64,000 nt of DNA from Orientallactaga sibirica (lineage: Eukaryota > Chordata > Mammalia > Rodentia > Dipodidae): assembly GCA_036365145.1 (NCBI GenBank), contig JAEOAD010000004.1:54868001-54932000 (forward strand). Reading direction: 5' to 3'. Under the pieces are notes generated by a model. That model worked only from the letters and a program-made list of their open reading frames with translations. It did not search any database and was not told the origin of the DNA. A program made the position numbers and the translations under genes. How positions within the stretch are numbered: position 1 is the stretch's first letter; every line of letters begins with the position of its first letter. This document shows, piece after piece, positions 1 through 63,110 of this stretch.

Positions 1-90
1 TGAAAGACTATCTCAGTTTTATTTTCCCAGATCTATGTTACCAAAAGCATTAAAAATCATATTTTCCATATATTTAGAGTTTGGGAATCA

Positions 91-352
91 GGTTTCTCCA
101 GAGAAATAGAATCAACAAGATGTATGGAATGATAGATGATGAGAGAAAGATAGAACGAGAGAGAGAGATGCTTTTTTGGTCTGTTCAGAACCTCGAGAAA
201 TCAGATGTTTCCCACCCACATGGGTGAAGATTGATGTCTTTGCCTCTCATTGAGATGCCAATCTTTTCAGAAATACCTTCATAGACATACCCAGAAATAG
301 TATTTCACCAGACTTCCCTTAGAACAGTCATATTGACATAAATTAATGTATC
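91..352 (+). repeat. old LTR-like interspersed repeat
   Basis: The opening 'ttctccagagaaatagaatc' and the later 'atagacatacccagaaatag' match a mammalian LTR-like repeat I have seen often, probably MaLR/ERVL. The subfamily is not certain. An internal GA-rich run sits at about 135-170. Confidence 0.5.
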
Positions 353-480
353 ATAAGATTGTTTAAGTGCTACTTTTTCATAGCCTGGCATCTAAATGAT
401 GGCAGTATCTGGCTGACTAACATTGAGAAGATTCAGCAAGCTTCTAAAAATTCAAGCTTTTAAAAAAAATCTTATTTCTA

Positions 481-639
481 GGCTGGGTGTCGTGGCACAT
501 GCCTTTAATCCCAGCACTCGGGAGGCAGAGGTAGGAGGATCACCATGAGTTTGAGGCCACCCTGAGACTACATAGTGAATTCCAGGTCAGCCTGAGCCAG
601 AGTGAGACCCTACCTTGAAAAGCCAAAAAAAAAAAAAAA
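481..639 (+). repeat. B1-like SINE
   Basis: The 7SL-type head 'ggctgggtgtcgtggcacat', the middle 'gaggcagaggtaggaggatc' and an A tail are present. A perfect target duplication ending 'aatcttatttcta' flanks it at 463-480 and 633-650. Confidence 0.93.
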
Positions 640-1164
640 TCTTATTTCTAGAATCATCTGATGGTCAGTTTTTCTGTTTCCCTTTTTCTTGGATACATTT
701 TTTCTCATTTATTCATCCATGTTTTGTAAACATCTTTTACATTTTAGGCTGCTAATTTATCCCTGCCCCCCTTTTTATTATTTGAGATCTGTGGTTAAGG
801 ATCTTACTGCTTCCCTTTATCTCAACAATTTCTGTGCACTTGCCCTGGTCCCTCTTAGTACCTTGGATTGACATTTGCACTGAAACCTGCTTTCCATTTG
901 ACTAAAGTAGGGCACATACTTTCCATGGATTTATGGATTAATGAAGATGTCTACTTCACTAGATCATCCAAGTTCTTCTTTCAATCTTCATCTTCTTGCT
1001 CTAGTCTTCATTATTAATCACATTGTTCCTCCTTAAATATCCTCCTGTGAGAAACTTAAACATGAATCAATAAAATTGCATTACAAAGTTAGTCTATTTA
1101 AGTTTATGTTCAATCTCCACCATTCAGAAGTATATACCTTAAGGAAATTACTGACAAATATTTA

Positions 1165-1294
1165 TGCATCCATGTTCTCATCTGTACCATGAGGATAATA
1201 ATAGAAATAACATTCTGAACATGAAATAGTATACTAGCTGTGAAATGCTTAGAAAAATGTCAGGCTCAATAAAAGTATTCAATAAATATCAACT
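1165..1294 (+). repeat. MIR fragment
   Basis: Diverged match to the MIR core and 3' part: 'ttctcatctgtaccatgagg', then 'aataaaagtattcaataaat'. Confidence 0.65.
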
Positions 1295-1455
1295 TTTCAT
1301 GGTAATATTTTCTAACTTAGCAATGCTAATGAAACAGAAATATACTTTAAGAAGCTATAATATGTAAGGTGCTTACATGTTAAATTTGCACATGTAATTA
1401 ATCTTATTGATTGGTCACTTCCAAGAACATATATTTGTACTTTTAAATGTCATGA

Positions 1456-1594
1456 AGCCAGATATGGTTCTGTATGCCTGAAATTCTGGCTTTTTCAGGA
1501 ACAGAAGTGGAAGGATGAGTTCAAGGCAAGCCAGGGCTACATAGGCCACATTGGTATTCATGGGAAGACCTGTCTCAAAAAAAGGGAAATAAAA
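1456..1594 (+). repeat. old B1-like SINE
   Basis: A diverged B1 body with 'gatgagttcaaggcaagcca' and 'gacctgtctcaaaaaaa'. Confidence 0.65.
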
Positions 1595-1623
1595 ATCAAA
1601 AGTCAGAATGAATAAACTTCATG

Positions 1624-1957
1624 GGGTTGGGAAAGTAGCTCAGTCAATAAAGCACTTGTCTTGCAAGCATGAGGACCTGATTTTAATACCCAATACCCAT
1701 GTGAAAAAAACATCTAGGCTTGGTGGCACGGCTTGTAATACTAATGCAGGAGTGTAATACTAAGCCAGGAGTTTCACTAGGGCTTGCTGGCCAGCCACTG
1801 TAGCCTAACTGGTGATCTCAGAAAAGGTAGCCAGCACCTAAGGAACAACACCCAAGGTTGTTCTCTTGTTTCTGCATGCACAGACATGCACCTGCACACA
1901 CATGTACACCCACACACATGTGGACATGCACATATACACACTTACATAAAATAAATC
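1624..1957 (+). repeat. old B2-superfamily (B3-like) SINE with CA-rich tail
   Basis: The head 'ggttgggaaagtagctcagt' is followed by a tRNA-like B box, a 'ggccagcc...tagcctaac' middle and a CA-rich tail. The flanks 'aaacttcat' and 'aaacctcat' look like a target duplication. The exact family name is not assigned. Confidence 0.7.
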
Positions 1958-2593
1958 AAACCTCATTGAAGTACTGGTTTATCTTCTAGGTCTTTATGTC
2001 CTGAGCATTGAAATAAACAGATTATGTACTTTCTCATTCAACTTTAATAACTAATTCTCTTTGCCTCCTGGAGAACTTTTTCTAATTATGATAGGATAAT
2101 GAACCACTGACATATGTAACATTTACAAAAGGGGAGGTATGAATTATAAATTGAGAGAACTATTGTTTCATATTCTTCCTTACATAAAATTTGTGCTTTT
2201 AGGAGTTAGATCAGATTCAAACAGTTGTTTCAGTGATATCTTTTCTCTCTGATGTTATGTCCTGCCACTTCTTCCAGATCTATAACCATGTGACAGTTTT
2301 AATGAACTTGCAGGACATCAGGACTCAGTAGAGCTTAGAGCTCAGAAATCCTTTTGACAGATAATATGATAAATTCTTTAAATTAAAAAAATTGAAAGGT
2401 TAAAATCCTAGAGAAAGTATAACTATTTCTCTGATTAGTAGAGAAAACTCAGCCATTTTTGAATTATAGGACTAAGTGTTCATTTGAGGTATTCATAGCA
2501 AAGCACAGTGAGGCTGTAAGGGCTGGACATGTGTAGTTTTAATGATTCTACCACCACACTCTTAGGGTCTGGCCTAATAGATAATTACTGTGA

Positions 2594-2751
2594 GCTGGGC
2601 GTGGTGGCGCACGCCTTTAATCCCAACACTCAGGAGGCAGAGGTAGGAGGATCACCATGAGTTCAAGGCAAACCTGAGAATACAGTGAATTCCAGGTCAG
2701 CCTGGGCTAGAGTGATATCCTACCTCGAACCTCCCCCCCCCAAAAAAAGAA
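2594..2751 (+). repeat. B1-like SINE
   Basis: A full B1 starting 'gctgggcgtggtggcgcacg', flanked by perfect copies of 'aattactgtga' (2583-2593 and 2752-2762). Confidence 0.93.
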
Positions 2752-2827
2752 AATTACTGTGATGTTATTTCATTTAAAACCTTTATGACTTTAAAAGCAA
2801 CTGTAGAAAGTATCACAAAGAAGCAGT

Positions 2828-2925
2828 GTAATGTATTGGAACTGGACCCTATAAAATCTTGGGCAAATTACCTCATTTTTTTCTGGACTCTATTTTCTCA
2901 TTAGTAAAATGAGTTTATTGTAAAA
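2828..2925 (+). repeat. MIR fragment
   Basis: 'ttgggcaaattacctcattt' and 'ttttctcattagtaaaatga' match the MIR core. Confidence 0.7.
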
Positions 2926-3044
2926 GAAACTATACTTTAAAGCACTGTGTATATCACAGTGGAAGAAATGTTTGTTTTAAAATCTGAGGAACCAAACAGG
3001 TAGACTTTCAGAAACTCTTAGGTTTTGTTTTTTATTTTTATTTT

Positions 3045-3121
3045 CCATTCACTGGGAATCAAACCTAGAGCTTGTACAAGTTGAGAAAATATACTGCCAC
3101 TGAGCTACAACCCTGCCCCCC
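3045..3121 (-). repeat. ID-like tRNA-derived SINE fragment
   Basis: Read on the minus strand it gives a 'gttgtagctcagtggcag' A box and a 'ggtttgattcccagtg' B box, typical of ID elements. Confidence 0.7.
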
Positions 3122-3243
3122 CAGCATTTAGGCATTTTAGGAACATATTCTAAATTTATAGAATATATAAGCAAAGCTTCTGTTGACCTACTTGGGCTTT
3201 CATCCTTGTGACTTATAAATAGTTCTTTAAAAAATGTTGTCAG

Positions 3244-3580
3244 TGCTGGGGAGATGATTCAGTGGATAAGTGCTTGCTGTTCAAGCCAGAGAACCCAAGT
3301 TCACATGCACATACCCCATGTAAAAAGCCAGAAGCCCTTGATGGGGATCTATCTATAATCCTAGCACACTGATGCTGAGGCAGGGATGAGAGGCATAGAC
3401 AGGAGAACTGCCCCAAAGCTCACAGGGAGTGCAACAAATCAGCAAGATCCAGAAAAAGATACCCTCACTCCAAGAAGAGACAGTCATTATAAACTCCACA
3501 GAAGATGCGCTCTGACCTCCACATATGAGGCATGACAGGCATGCACCCACACTCAAACACAAACATACAAAAAAATAAAA
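3244..3580 (+). repeat. old B2-superfamily (B3-like) SINE
   Basis: The head 'tgctggggagatgattcagt', a 'ctctgacctccacatatgag' segment and a CA-rich tail ending in AAAAATAAAA. Confidence 0.7.
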
Positions 3581-3748
3581 GTCTTTAAGAACAAGTTTAT
3601 TATTATTATTTTTGCTTAAGAAATTAATACTTCTATATCTTTTATCCCCCCCCCAAAAAAAAAACCCATATTTATGTTTTCAGCATGGTTTTTCTCCTCC
3701 ACAGTTTAGAAAAACATAGCTAAATGTGTTTTCTTGGAACTCATATAT

Positions 3749-4125
3749 GTCTGTGTGAATCTGTTTTCCATGACTGCAACAAAGGACTTGAGGAAAATGG
3801 GCTAGAGGAGGAAAGGTTTGTTACAACTAATAGTTTCAGCTCTTCCAGTCCATAGTCTTCTGGCTCCATTGTTTCTAGGCCTGGGGTGTGGCAGAATATC
3901 ATGGTGAAGATATTCACAGCAGAACTACTCATCTCATGGTGCCTGGGAAGCAAAAACGGAGAAGGAGCTAGAGTCCTAATACATCTCCAGAGATACACCC
4001 CCTAGTGATCTAGTTCTTGAGTTAGGCCCAGCCTTCTGAAGTTTCCAACACCACTCAGTAAGTGCATCAGCTGCAACCATTGCTTCAAAGTATGAGCCTT
4101 TGGAGGATTCTCAGCTCCAAAAAAT
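3749..4125 (+). repeat. MaLR-type LTR remnant
   Basis: 'ttccatgactgcaacaaagg', 'gtccatagtcttctggctcc' and 'ggcagaatatcatggtgaag' follow the order of rodent MaLR LTRs. No matching second LTR or internal region is seen, so it is a solo remnant. Confidence 0.6.
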
Positions 4126-4453
4126 AATGGTACCAAAATCATTTTTGGAAGATATACAATGGCTATCAGTAAATCGTTCTAGAAAGCTCTGTTCATACCC
4201 CAGGGATTTATGTTATAGCTTATATACTGTGCTTAACAGTTCCATATTCTGAAATGTCTTATAAAGACCCTCTTTGGAAGGAGGTTAGTTTATAAGCCTT
4301 TATTATCCTAATACCTGCCCTGAAATTTTTATACATCAAAGTCAACCTTTCTCTTTTTATAACATTTGAAGAGATCCAAGTTGCTTTGTAAGAGAAGTTT
4401 CCATGCTGAAAAATGGCTACAGTTGAATTCATATGTTTTATGTCCTTCATTAT

Positions 4454-4696
4454 TTTTTAATTTTTTTTATTTGACAGAGGGAGAGACAGAGAAAGGGGGA
4501 GAGAGAAAGGGGGAGAAAGAGAGAAAGAGAGAGAGAGAGAGAGAACTGGGCAGGCCAGGGCCTCCAGCCGCTGCAAATTAACCTCCAGATGCATGTGCCA
4601 CCTTGTGCATCTAGCTTACTTGGGTCCTGGGGAATCAAACCTGGGTCCTTTGACTTTGCAGGCAAGCACCTTAACTGCTAAGCCATCTCTCCAGCC
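4454..4696 (-). repeat. DIP SINE (reverse)
   Basis: T-rich start, GA repeat and 'cctccagccgctgcaaatta', ending 'ctaagccatctctccagcc', the complement of the DIP head. Confidence 0.92.
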
Positions 4697-6880
4697 TTTT
4701 TATCCTTTCTTTCACTCTTCCTTGATCCATACAGAATCATCAACCAATCGGTACTCCTACTACAGGCCCAGCTGGAGGCCCAGGGGAGATCCACAAAGCA
4801 AAAGGAAGCAGAAATGTAGCAACTTACCTGGCAAATTTGTACAAAAGTCTGCTCTTCAAGAAGACAGGCTGTCTCTCATTCATTTTTGCCTTCCCAGAAA
4901 AAAAATTAGATGTTAATTAACTATATAAAGTTTACAAGTTAGTTTTCTTAAATTTAAAAACAAAAGACTTAAGCAAAAGTATTTTTATTTTGATCTCCAA
5001 AGACAAAAATAAATAAATAAAGATGTTAAAATGCTTTAAAACATCCAACTTTTGTGAAAACAAATCAGATTACATACATTTTGCCTTACAGAGAGGAACA
5101 TCTGTAGCTCTGTTATAAACAGTATAGCCATAACCCATAAAATCATATAGAGAAGCCACTGACGTTTTTATTTGCCTATATACAGTCATATTTTTCCTAA
5201 AACAGTTCAAACTAGTAAGAATTTTCCAAAAGGTTATAGTTTGACTAGTCTAACCTTCCAAGGAAAACACAAACAAAAATAAACTGTTTCATCCTTATAA
5301 TTTTCCCCAGCACTAACAGTTTCAACTTAAATGTGTTCTGATTTCCCCACAAAGCCTGTTTAGGACACCCACACTCAGCCGTAGAATGCCAAGTGGTGCT
5401 CAAACCAGTCCCACAGACATGTCAGTGCATTTTTAATTGCTAAAGTAAACAGTATGCATTTTAATTATACCTTAATCATTTATTGCTGTCAATTTCCTTC
5501 CAGACTGTGAGGTCGTGGAAACTCACTTGTGGATTTGGGGGACTATAGCAGGCTGGGACAGAACTTTTGAGAAAGTACTGGGTGGATGTTCCCAAGAAGC
5601 CCATCCTTCTTCAGGTTTGTGGCTTTTATCTTGGATTTGAGGATTTCACAATCACATGCCATGGAGATACCCTACAAGGGCTCAGAGTTCCTTGTAACGC
5701 CTTAGTAATTGCTTCTGCTTGTAAAGAAGGGGCCCACCGGCTGAAAATTCAGGGGGGTCATCTGGGAGCTGCTGTGGATACATTTCTCTGCCAGTAAGTG
5801 CTTAATGATTCATTTTCCTCAACAGAAATTTCGTAAGACTGGAATTCAGGGAGGGTTGTCTGGAGAATGTCTGAGAGGAAGTTCACAAGCCACTGTCCTG
5901 GTTTTTGCTAGGGAAAGTTTCCTGTGGTAGCCAGACCAATCGACTAAAGCAAACAACAACAGATTACACTAATGTTTCCTTATTACCTTCCATGAGCCAT
6001 CCATGATAGTGCTCCATGACGTTTGCATTGTCAGGTCAAGAACATTGTAAACTTTTTTTTATTAGTTATGTATATAGTATATATCTGGCCACAATAGTAC
6101 CATCATTGGCCTTCTCCCTGTCCTCCCCCCATGGGTAATGTGGGTCTTGCCTTATGGGGGTAGCCACCAGTCATGCAGGAAAGGCTGACTCTGTAAACTT
6201 TTAAAGAAGAAACCCAAAGTGGAAAACCTGGAGATGCAATAGGCTAACAACTGGCACAGGTGGAATCATTCCAAGAAAATTGCTTTGAATCAGCCAGATC
6301 ATCATAAGAACGAGTTCTCTGTGTGCATGTGCATTTTAACTCAAGTCAACCATTTTACTGATCTGCCAGGGTGACCAACCAGTTTGGAGTTACAAAGGCT
6401 TAGCCAAAATCAAGTTGTACACAAAACTACACTTTTCACATGCTTTTAAAATTTATTTTTAAGGTTTTTATAATTACTAAAAATTCTCCATTTTCAGAAG
6501 ATATTCTTGGAGTAAAGCAAAAATATCCTTCTTGCAAAGCCATTTTCATTCTTCCAAAGGTCTGCTGGTAAATTATTCCTACTGATCTTTCCATCTTTCT
6601 AGCCTGTGCAAACACACCTAACCCATACTAAATTTCACCAGATGGCATTTTATTTCTTTAAAGTAAAGCAGCCGTGGGTTTAGACAGTTGAATTTTTAAA
6701 CTTCTGTATTTACTGAAAGTGCATATGGTGCTATATGGACAAAGAAATTGTGCTGAAAGAAAAACATTTCTGTCTCAAGTGCCTCATAGTCTCCCAGGAG
6801 GAAAATGTGCAGTTACATGCTGTACTTCTCACAGAATTTTATGTGGTATCATCAATGTTCTTCCCTGCTAAAAAATTTTA

Positions 6881-6885
6881 TGACA

Positions 6886-6919
<34 letters not shown>

Positions 6920-6924
6920 TGTCA
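6881..6924. repeat. 44-bp perfect palindrome with (AT)n core
   Basis: The arms 'tgacatgcat' and 'atgcatgtca' enclose an uninterrupted AT alternation, so the whole 44 bp equals its own reverse complement. It sits about 200 bp upstream of the FAP TATA box. It could extrude as a cruciform or be an (AT)n microsatellite that grew inside a palindromic seed. Confidence 0.9.
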
Positions 6925-7020
6925 GAAATTTTCAGTATTTGAAATTCATGTTTTAGTTGAGAATATAAAGATTGTATAAAACTCAATGAATTACCAAAGC
7001 AATCTGAGTGATTTCTAGAA

Positions 7021-7034
7021 GAAAAAGTGAAACA
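7021..7034 (+). promoter_or_regulatory. possible IRF/ISRE-like site upstream of FAP
   Basis: The bases 'gaaaaagtgaaac' contain the IRF half-site pattern AANNGAAA, about 90 bp before the TATA box. Spacing to a second GAAA is one base longer than a canonical ISRE. Short motifs occur by chance, so this is tentative. Confidence 0.2.
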
Positions 7035-7120
7035 AACTTGGATATAAATAAAAAATAAAAGAAACTTTTATATAGCAACGTAAGCAGATGTTGGTGTAGA
7101 ATTTACAAGGACGAGAAGGC

Positions 7121-7127
7121 TATAAAA
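7121..7127 (+). promoter_or_regulatory. FAP: FAP TATA box
   Basis: TATAAAA in the context 'aaggctataaaacctccc' is the only TATA element near the gene start. A start site 25-40 bases downstream would fall at about 7150-7165. That is just before the block beginning 'ccaagaacgccccccaaatc', which I recognise as the start of the FAP 5' leader. Whether this box drives transcription is inferred from position. Confidence 0.65.
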
Positions 7128-7149
7128 CCTCCCTTGAGCCACTCATAGT

Positions 7150-7380
7150 TCATTTCAAGGCCAAGAACGCCCCCCAAATCTGTTTCTAATTTTACAGAAA
7201 TCTTTTGAAATTTGGCACGGCATTTAAAAGGCCGTGGAAGGAAAAAAAAAAAAAAAACTCTTGTCCTGACTTCAGCTTCCAAGTAGGAAGACAGACTTGC
7301 TTCTTTTCAACTGTTTTCACAGATCCAGTGACCCACGCTTTGCAGGGAGAGTCAGCTAACTTTCAAACACATCTGGAACA
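7150..7380 (+). promoter_or_regulatory. FAP: FAP 5' untranslated leader (exon 1, approximate start)
   Basis: About 230 bases precede the start codon and closely resemble the human FAP leader as I remember it, including 'gatccagtgacccacgct' and 'gtcagctaactttcaaa'. The leader contains no upstream ATG, so the first ATG is the FAP start. A run of 16 A at 7242-7257 is longer than I recall in human. The C-rich 'cgccccccaa' near 7169 is an EGR/SP-type site candidate; EGR1 has been reported to regulate human FAP. The 5' end is estimated from the TATA position. Confidence 0.7.
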
Positions 7381-58469
<51,089 letters not shown>

Positions 58470-59732
58470 GTACTCTCTCTCGAATCTAAAGATGTCTGGG
58501 GTTGTCTGTTTTGCTCCACTGCAGAGGGCAGGACAGTTGGCCTACATAGACAATAGTAATAGTGGTGCCATGACATTATCAGTTTATTGTTTTGCATATC
58601 TTTGTATCTTTTGAGTCAGACCTAATCATATGAAACTTAGTGCTAATTTTCAATGAGAATTTGGCATATCAGAGACAAGTTATATGACAGGAATCACATA
58701 TATATTCTCCAACTGGCCTTGTAAAAAGCACAGAAGATTAGATTTAGAAAGAAATTTAGCATTTTCAGTGCACTTTCCTTCCCAAAAGAATTCCTGTTTG
58801 ATTTTTGAAAGACTTCATTTTTTTTTTTAAATTGTTGTGTTTTCTAACATCTCAAACTGGACACACAATCTAGACAAAATCTCTTCAGTTCAATTCAGAG
58901 TAAAGGGTGATTATCATGCCAGCTTTTTGTTGTTGCTTTAAAAGCTACATTGTATTGTTGCCACATATGAAAGGAAAGCTCCGAAATTTGGAGGCACTTT
59001 CCATTTTTGACTGCTATTATCATTATCATAGACCTCCTCTACCCTGAACTTGGAATATTGGTTAAAAGAGTTCACAGGTCAAAAATGGTCATTTTTGCTT
59101 TCAGTGGAGTTATCAAAAAATATATTTTTGTGATGCTCTTCCTGCTGGTACACCATTATCATCTGATTTTCCATTAGGCCACATTATAGAGTTGTTGGAG
59201 AGCAGAGATATCATGGGACTCACATGCTACTTCCTTCGGCACTCATGCAAGAGTTGTCCCTGGACAGCTGTGCTGACATGTCAGGACACTACTTTGGGAA
59301 TAGTTTTTGGTGTCATTTTAATGGCTCAAGAATAGGTGAAAATAAAGTCATGAAGAAAAAGTCAATTCATGAGCTCTGGACAAGACAGGCATTATAATCT
59401 AGGACTAAATTTAGTTTTATTTTCAAGTTGCTTTAACTTTGTGTCTAATAAAATATTTTCATGAGTAACATGTGATATCTATATATTTAGAATGTTATAC
59501 CTTCAGAGAAAGAAAATTTATAGCTACTTTAAATTCCTAAGTTTTTGATTTAGTAGATATCTTGATCAATATATGAAATTCATTTTATCATGACTATAAA
59601 ATGTAACTCAGCTTCTTTCTTCCTGTGACATGAATTTCTGTATCTCAGCTTTTATTTCTTAATATCCTTGTTATTGTATTTCAGACAGATACTAATCTCT
59701 GTACCATCTTTAAAGTTATATTACATCACTCA

Positions 59733-59926
59733 TAAAAATTTATTTATTTGTTTACGAGAGAGAGAGAGAGAGAGAATGGGCATGCCAGGGTCTCTAGCCA
59801 CTGCAAGCAAACTCCAGATGCATGAGCCCCCTTGTGCATCTGGCCTACGTGGGTCCTGGGGAATAAAACAGGGGTCTTTTGGCTTTGCAGGCAAACACTT
59901 CAACTGGTAAGTTATCGATCCAGCCC
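59733..59926 (-). repeat. DIP SINE (reverse)
   Basis: GA block, 'ctctagccactgcaagcaaa' and 'cctacgtgggtcctggggaa'. Confidence 0.9.
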
Positions 59927-60028
59927 AATAGAGTCTTACATGTTTTATTTAAACACAACTCAAATTCTTTTTAGAGCATTTCCATAAATGTGTCTAATGA
60001 CAGTATTTTTCCTATATTGTATATTAGC

Positions 60029-60390
60029 TGTTTTTCTCATTGTTATGATACAATACCTGATAGGAAATAACTTCTAGAAGGAAGTGTTTTAGAGTACAGT
60101 TCAAGGGGCTATCGCCCAACATGGCAGGAATTGGCAAAAGAGTTTAGAGTATTCAACATGTCAGCAGGAGATTGAGGCAGCTGGTCACATTACATCTGCA
60201 ATTAGGAACCAAGGAAAGGACAAGAAGTGGGCTGGGCTATCAAACCTCACATTCCATAGAGACTCATTTCTTCCACAAGGTTCTATTTCCTAAAGGTACC
60301 ACAATCTTGCAAAACAGCACTACCAAATAGAGGCCAACTGTTCAAATACATGAACCAGTAGAGGACATTTCACATTCTGACTATGACATA
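60029..60390 (+). repeat. MaLR-type LTR remnant
   Basis: 'tttttctcattgttatgata', 'ggaaaggacaagaagtgggc' and 'tgttcaaatacatgaaccag' resemble rodent MaLR LTRs; no second LTR is seen. Confidence 0.55.
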
Positions 60391-60579
60391 TGCTTATCAC
60401 AAATACAGATCATCAGGCCTTCCCCAGATATTTCAGTTCATTAGATCTTGGATCGTGCTTGGGAATCTGTACTTTTGATAAATGTCCAACTGCTATTTTA
60501 TAGCAGATGCTGTGTTCTCTGTGTTTATAGGGTTTTTTTTTTTTCTTTATACTCACTGTCCATTGCATTTGGGTCCAGC

Positions 60580-60720
60580 AGTATTCATTCACCAAATATT
60601 TATTGGGAATTTAACAATTAAACCATGTACTGGCTCAAGGAGTGTGTTTTGTAAAATCATAGATGCAGTGTTAGACATTGTCCCTTCCCTCAAGAAGATT
60701 ATAGACAGTGGAGGACACAG
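60580..60720 (+). repeat. ancient mammalian repeat fragment
   Basis: 'attcaccaaatatttattgg' and 'tgtcccttccctcaagaaga', the same type as at 25075. Confidence 0.45.
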
Positions 60721-61689
60721 GTGTGTGAGCAGCATTAATGACAGATCTGGGAGAAGTTATGAGAGAGAACATACAGGAACATGAAGCACTCTGACAGAGC
60801 TCCTTGTCTGTGTTGTTTTGTTAGGTAATATTTCCTAATGACAAATAAACCAACCCTGAGATTGATGAGTATGAAACAGGTATTGTCTGGATAGTTGACT
60901 TGGTCAACTATTTCATGATTGAAATATCAAAATGATTGGTACTGAAAGATTACACACCATGGAGAGCAGATCATTGAGGAAATGATTAACTTTGCTTTGA
61001 ATGTTGATTTTACGCCACTGATAAGACATTCAAGTGGAACTGGTCCTATTGTTACAAGATGTTTAGATCTGGATGTCAAAGCACCAGTTGTACTGACAGT
61101 AATCATCAAGAAGTCATTAGCTGATGGAACACAAGGTGACTCTGACCTTGGAAGGAGATGAGAGATCAGCAGAATGGGAAAAATGTGGGTGGGTGAGTTA
61201 GTGGAAAGTGAATCTGGAACAGAACAATGTGGGATGCCAACGGCCTGAGAACTACACAAGGAAAATTGATCCTGTAAAGGTGCCCAAGAACAGGAGGTAA
61301 AGAATCCCGAAGTGGTGCCAGGGAAGATAAGGGAAAGAAGATTTCAAGAAGGTAACACTTCACAGCCAAGAACCTTTTGTAGAAAATAACACAAGATCTG
61401 CTCTACAGCAAGACAGATACTGAAGTTTCCTTGATCAGAGCAGTTTCTGCAGAGCAGTGAAAGTGCTAGCTAGATCTAATCAAGGTTGTGCCTGCATAGC
61501 AAATTAGTGTTAAAACATGGAAGTTATTAGTGGGTGAGTCTGTCTGTGAAGAGAGGCAGAGGAAGGTTTGCTATTAGTTTAGATCAATTGATGGAATTTT
61601 TATTTTGCTTTTGAAACATTTAAAGTATTTGAGTATGTTTAAATATAGATTTAAAAAATTAAGAGACAAAATAGAATTAAGAAACACAA

Positions 61690-61825
61690 GGCGCAGTGGC
61701 ACATGCCTGTAATTCCAGCACTTGAAAAGTGGAGGTAGGAGGATCAGAAATTTGAGGCCAGTCTAGGGTACATGAGACCCTGTCTCAAAAAAAAATAAAA
61801 ATAAAAATAAAAAATAAATAAAAAA
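61690..61825 (+). repeat. B1-like SINE with AAAAT-rich tail
   Basis: 'aaggcgcagtggcacatgcc' head and 'gagaccctgtctcaaaaaaa'. Confidence 0.85.
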
Positions 61826-63110
61826 AGGCAGGGGAGGAGAGTGATGGAAGAAATAGAGGAAGGATAGCTAAAAGAAATTGAGAGGAGATGAGTGTCCAGA
61901 AATGAGTAAAGAGATCACTCTCTTGTGGAGAGAATGAAGAAACTAGTGGAGCAATTATATGAAAGTCTGTGGGCATCACAGAAGATGGTGTATTGGCCTC
62001 ACTTTTCCTTGTGAAGGGAAGGTCATTTGAAAACAGTACATCATACTGAACCAGATGCTATGGAAACCTAGAAGAGTCAACTCCCAATCAAAGTTTAGTT
62101 GCTTTGGACATTGACGGTTCTCATTAAAATTAACTGACTGACCTCAGTTATTAGCTTTCCACATATTCATCACATAATTTAATTAATGAGCAATATAGCA
62201 CTTTAATATGATTGAAAAAATCAAATGTAAGGTCTATTGCTATTACAATTCAATTCAGTTTCATTATAAAAAGGATCCATATCTCCAAATATATATGAAA
62301 CATGTACTACATGACAGATACTATTTGCAGATTTTCAATGGACTTGGTACTGAGTATGAACTGGTGAGTGAGTGAAGAAAAGGTGTTATACCACCTCTTA
62401 TAGGTTGTGGGCTTTTAGTGCAGAGCCCTACAGAGAAGTCCAGTGGCTTTCTCTCACTCTCGTCATATTTTTATCAAATTATTTGTGATTAAAGTGGGGG
62501 AAAAACTCCTCACTCACTATACATTGCAACTCTGATTGTAAAATTATTGTTGGGTCTTTTAGTTAAATCTGTCACTTCATTGTATAAATTTTAAAAGTTC
62601 AACAGTTAACAACAGAATAGACATAGAGTCAGAGTCATGCAATGTGGAAACACCTTCTTTGTTCAGTGCTGTGCTAAAATATTAAAAATGGGAATCAATT
62701 ACTTAATCAACTGTTTGTTCTATGTGTGAGAACTTGCTTAACACAGCATCCTTTTCCCAGTGACAGCTCTACTTACAGACTCCACACAGGGAGTGCAGAG
62801 CAGGATCTGTCTGCTCAACCTTCTTTGTTCATTTTTGTGCATCTTAACTTATAGTATGTCACAAGTATCTCCTTCCTGATGGATTCTCCAAATGCAAAAT
62901 TTATTGTTCTTCTTATATAAATCAGTCCCAGAGCATATTTACTTGTGCTAAGATTAAATATAACACATTGGAGCCAAATGCCATGACTATGGTGCAAACT
63001 GAGAGTTACAAGGAAAGTGGTTTAAAAAACCTGGTGCAGTTATCAGTCTCCAGTTCACTATTTAAGGGGACCAATGTTTTAAAAATGCATCTAAACAAAA
63101 AGTCCTCAAG

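Larger units (their letters stand above)
1..7120. other. intergenic DNA upstream of FAP
   Basis: I recognise no coding exon here. In mammals the next gene upstream of FAP in this orientation is IFIH1, and its conserved C-terminal exons are not visible. The repeats are listed separately. Positions 650-1160, 1970-2580, 4130-4450 and 4900-6880 show nothing recognised, apart from a weak exon-like stretch near 5503-5793. Confidence 0.75.

Noticed and set aside
4366..4916. open frames on both strands
   Set aside because: They overlap the DIP SINE and its GA repeat; low-complexity translations only.
1..7120. IFIH1 3' exons expected upstream of FAP
   Set aside because: I looked for the conserved C-terminal coding segments and saw none. 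In mammals the intergenic gap is larger than the sequence available here.
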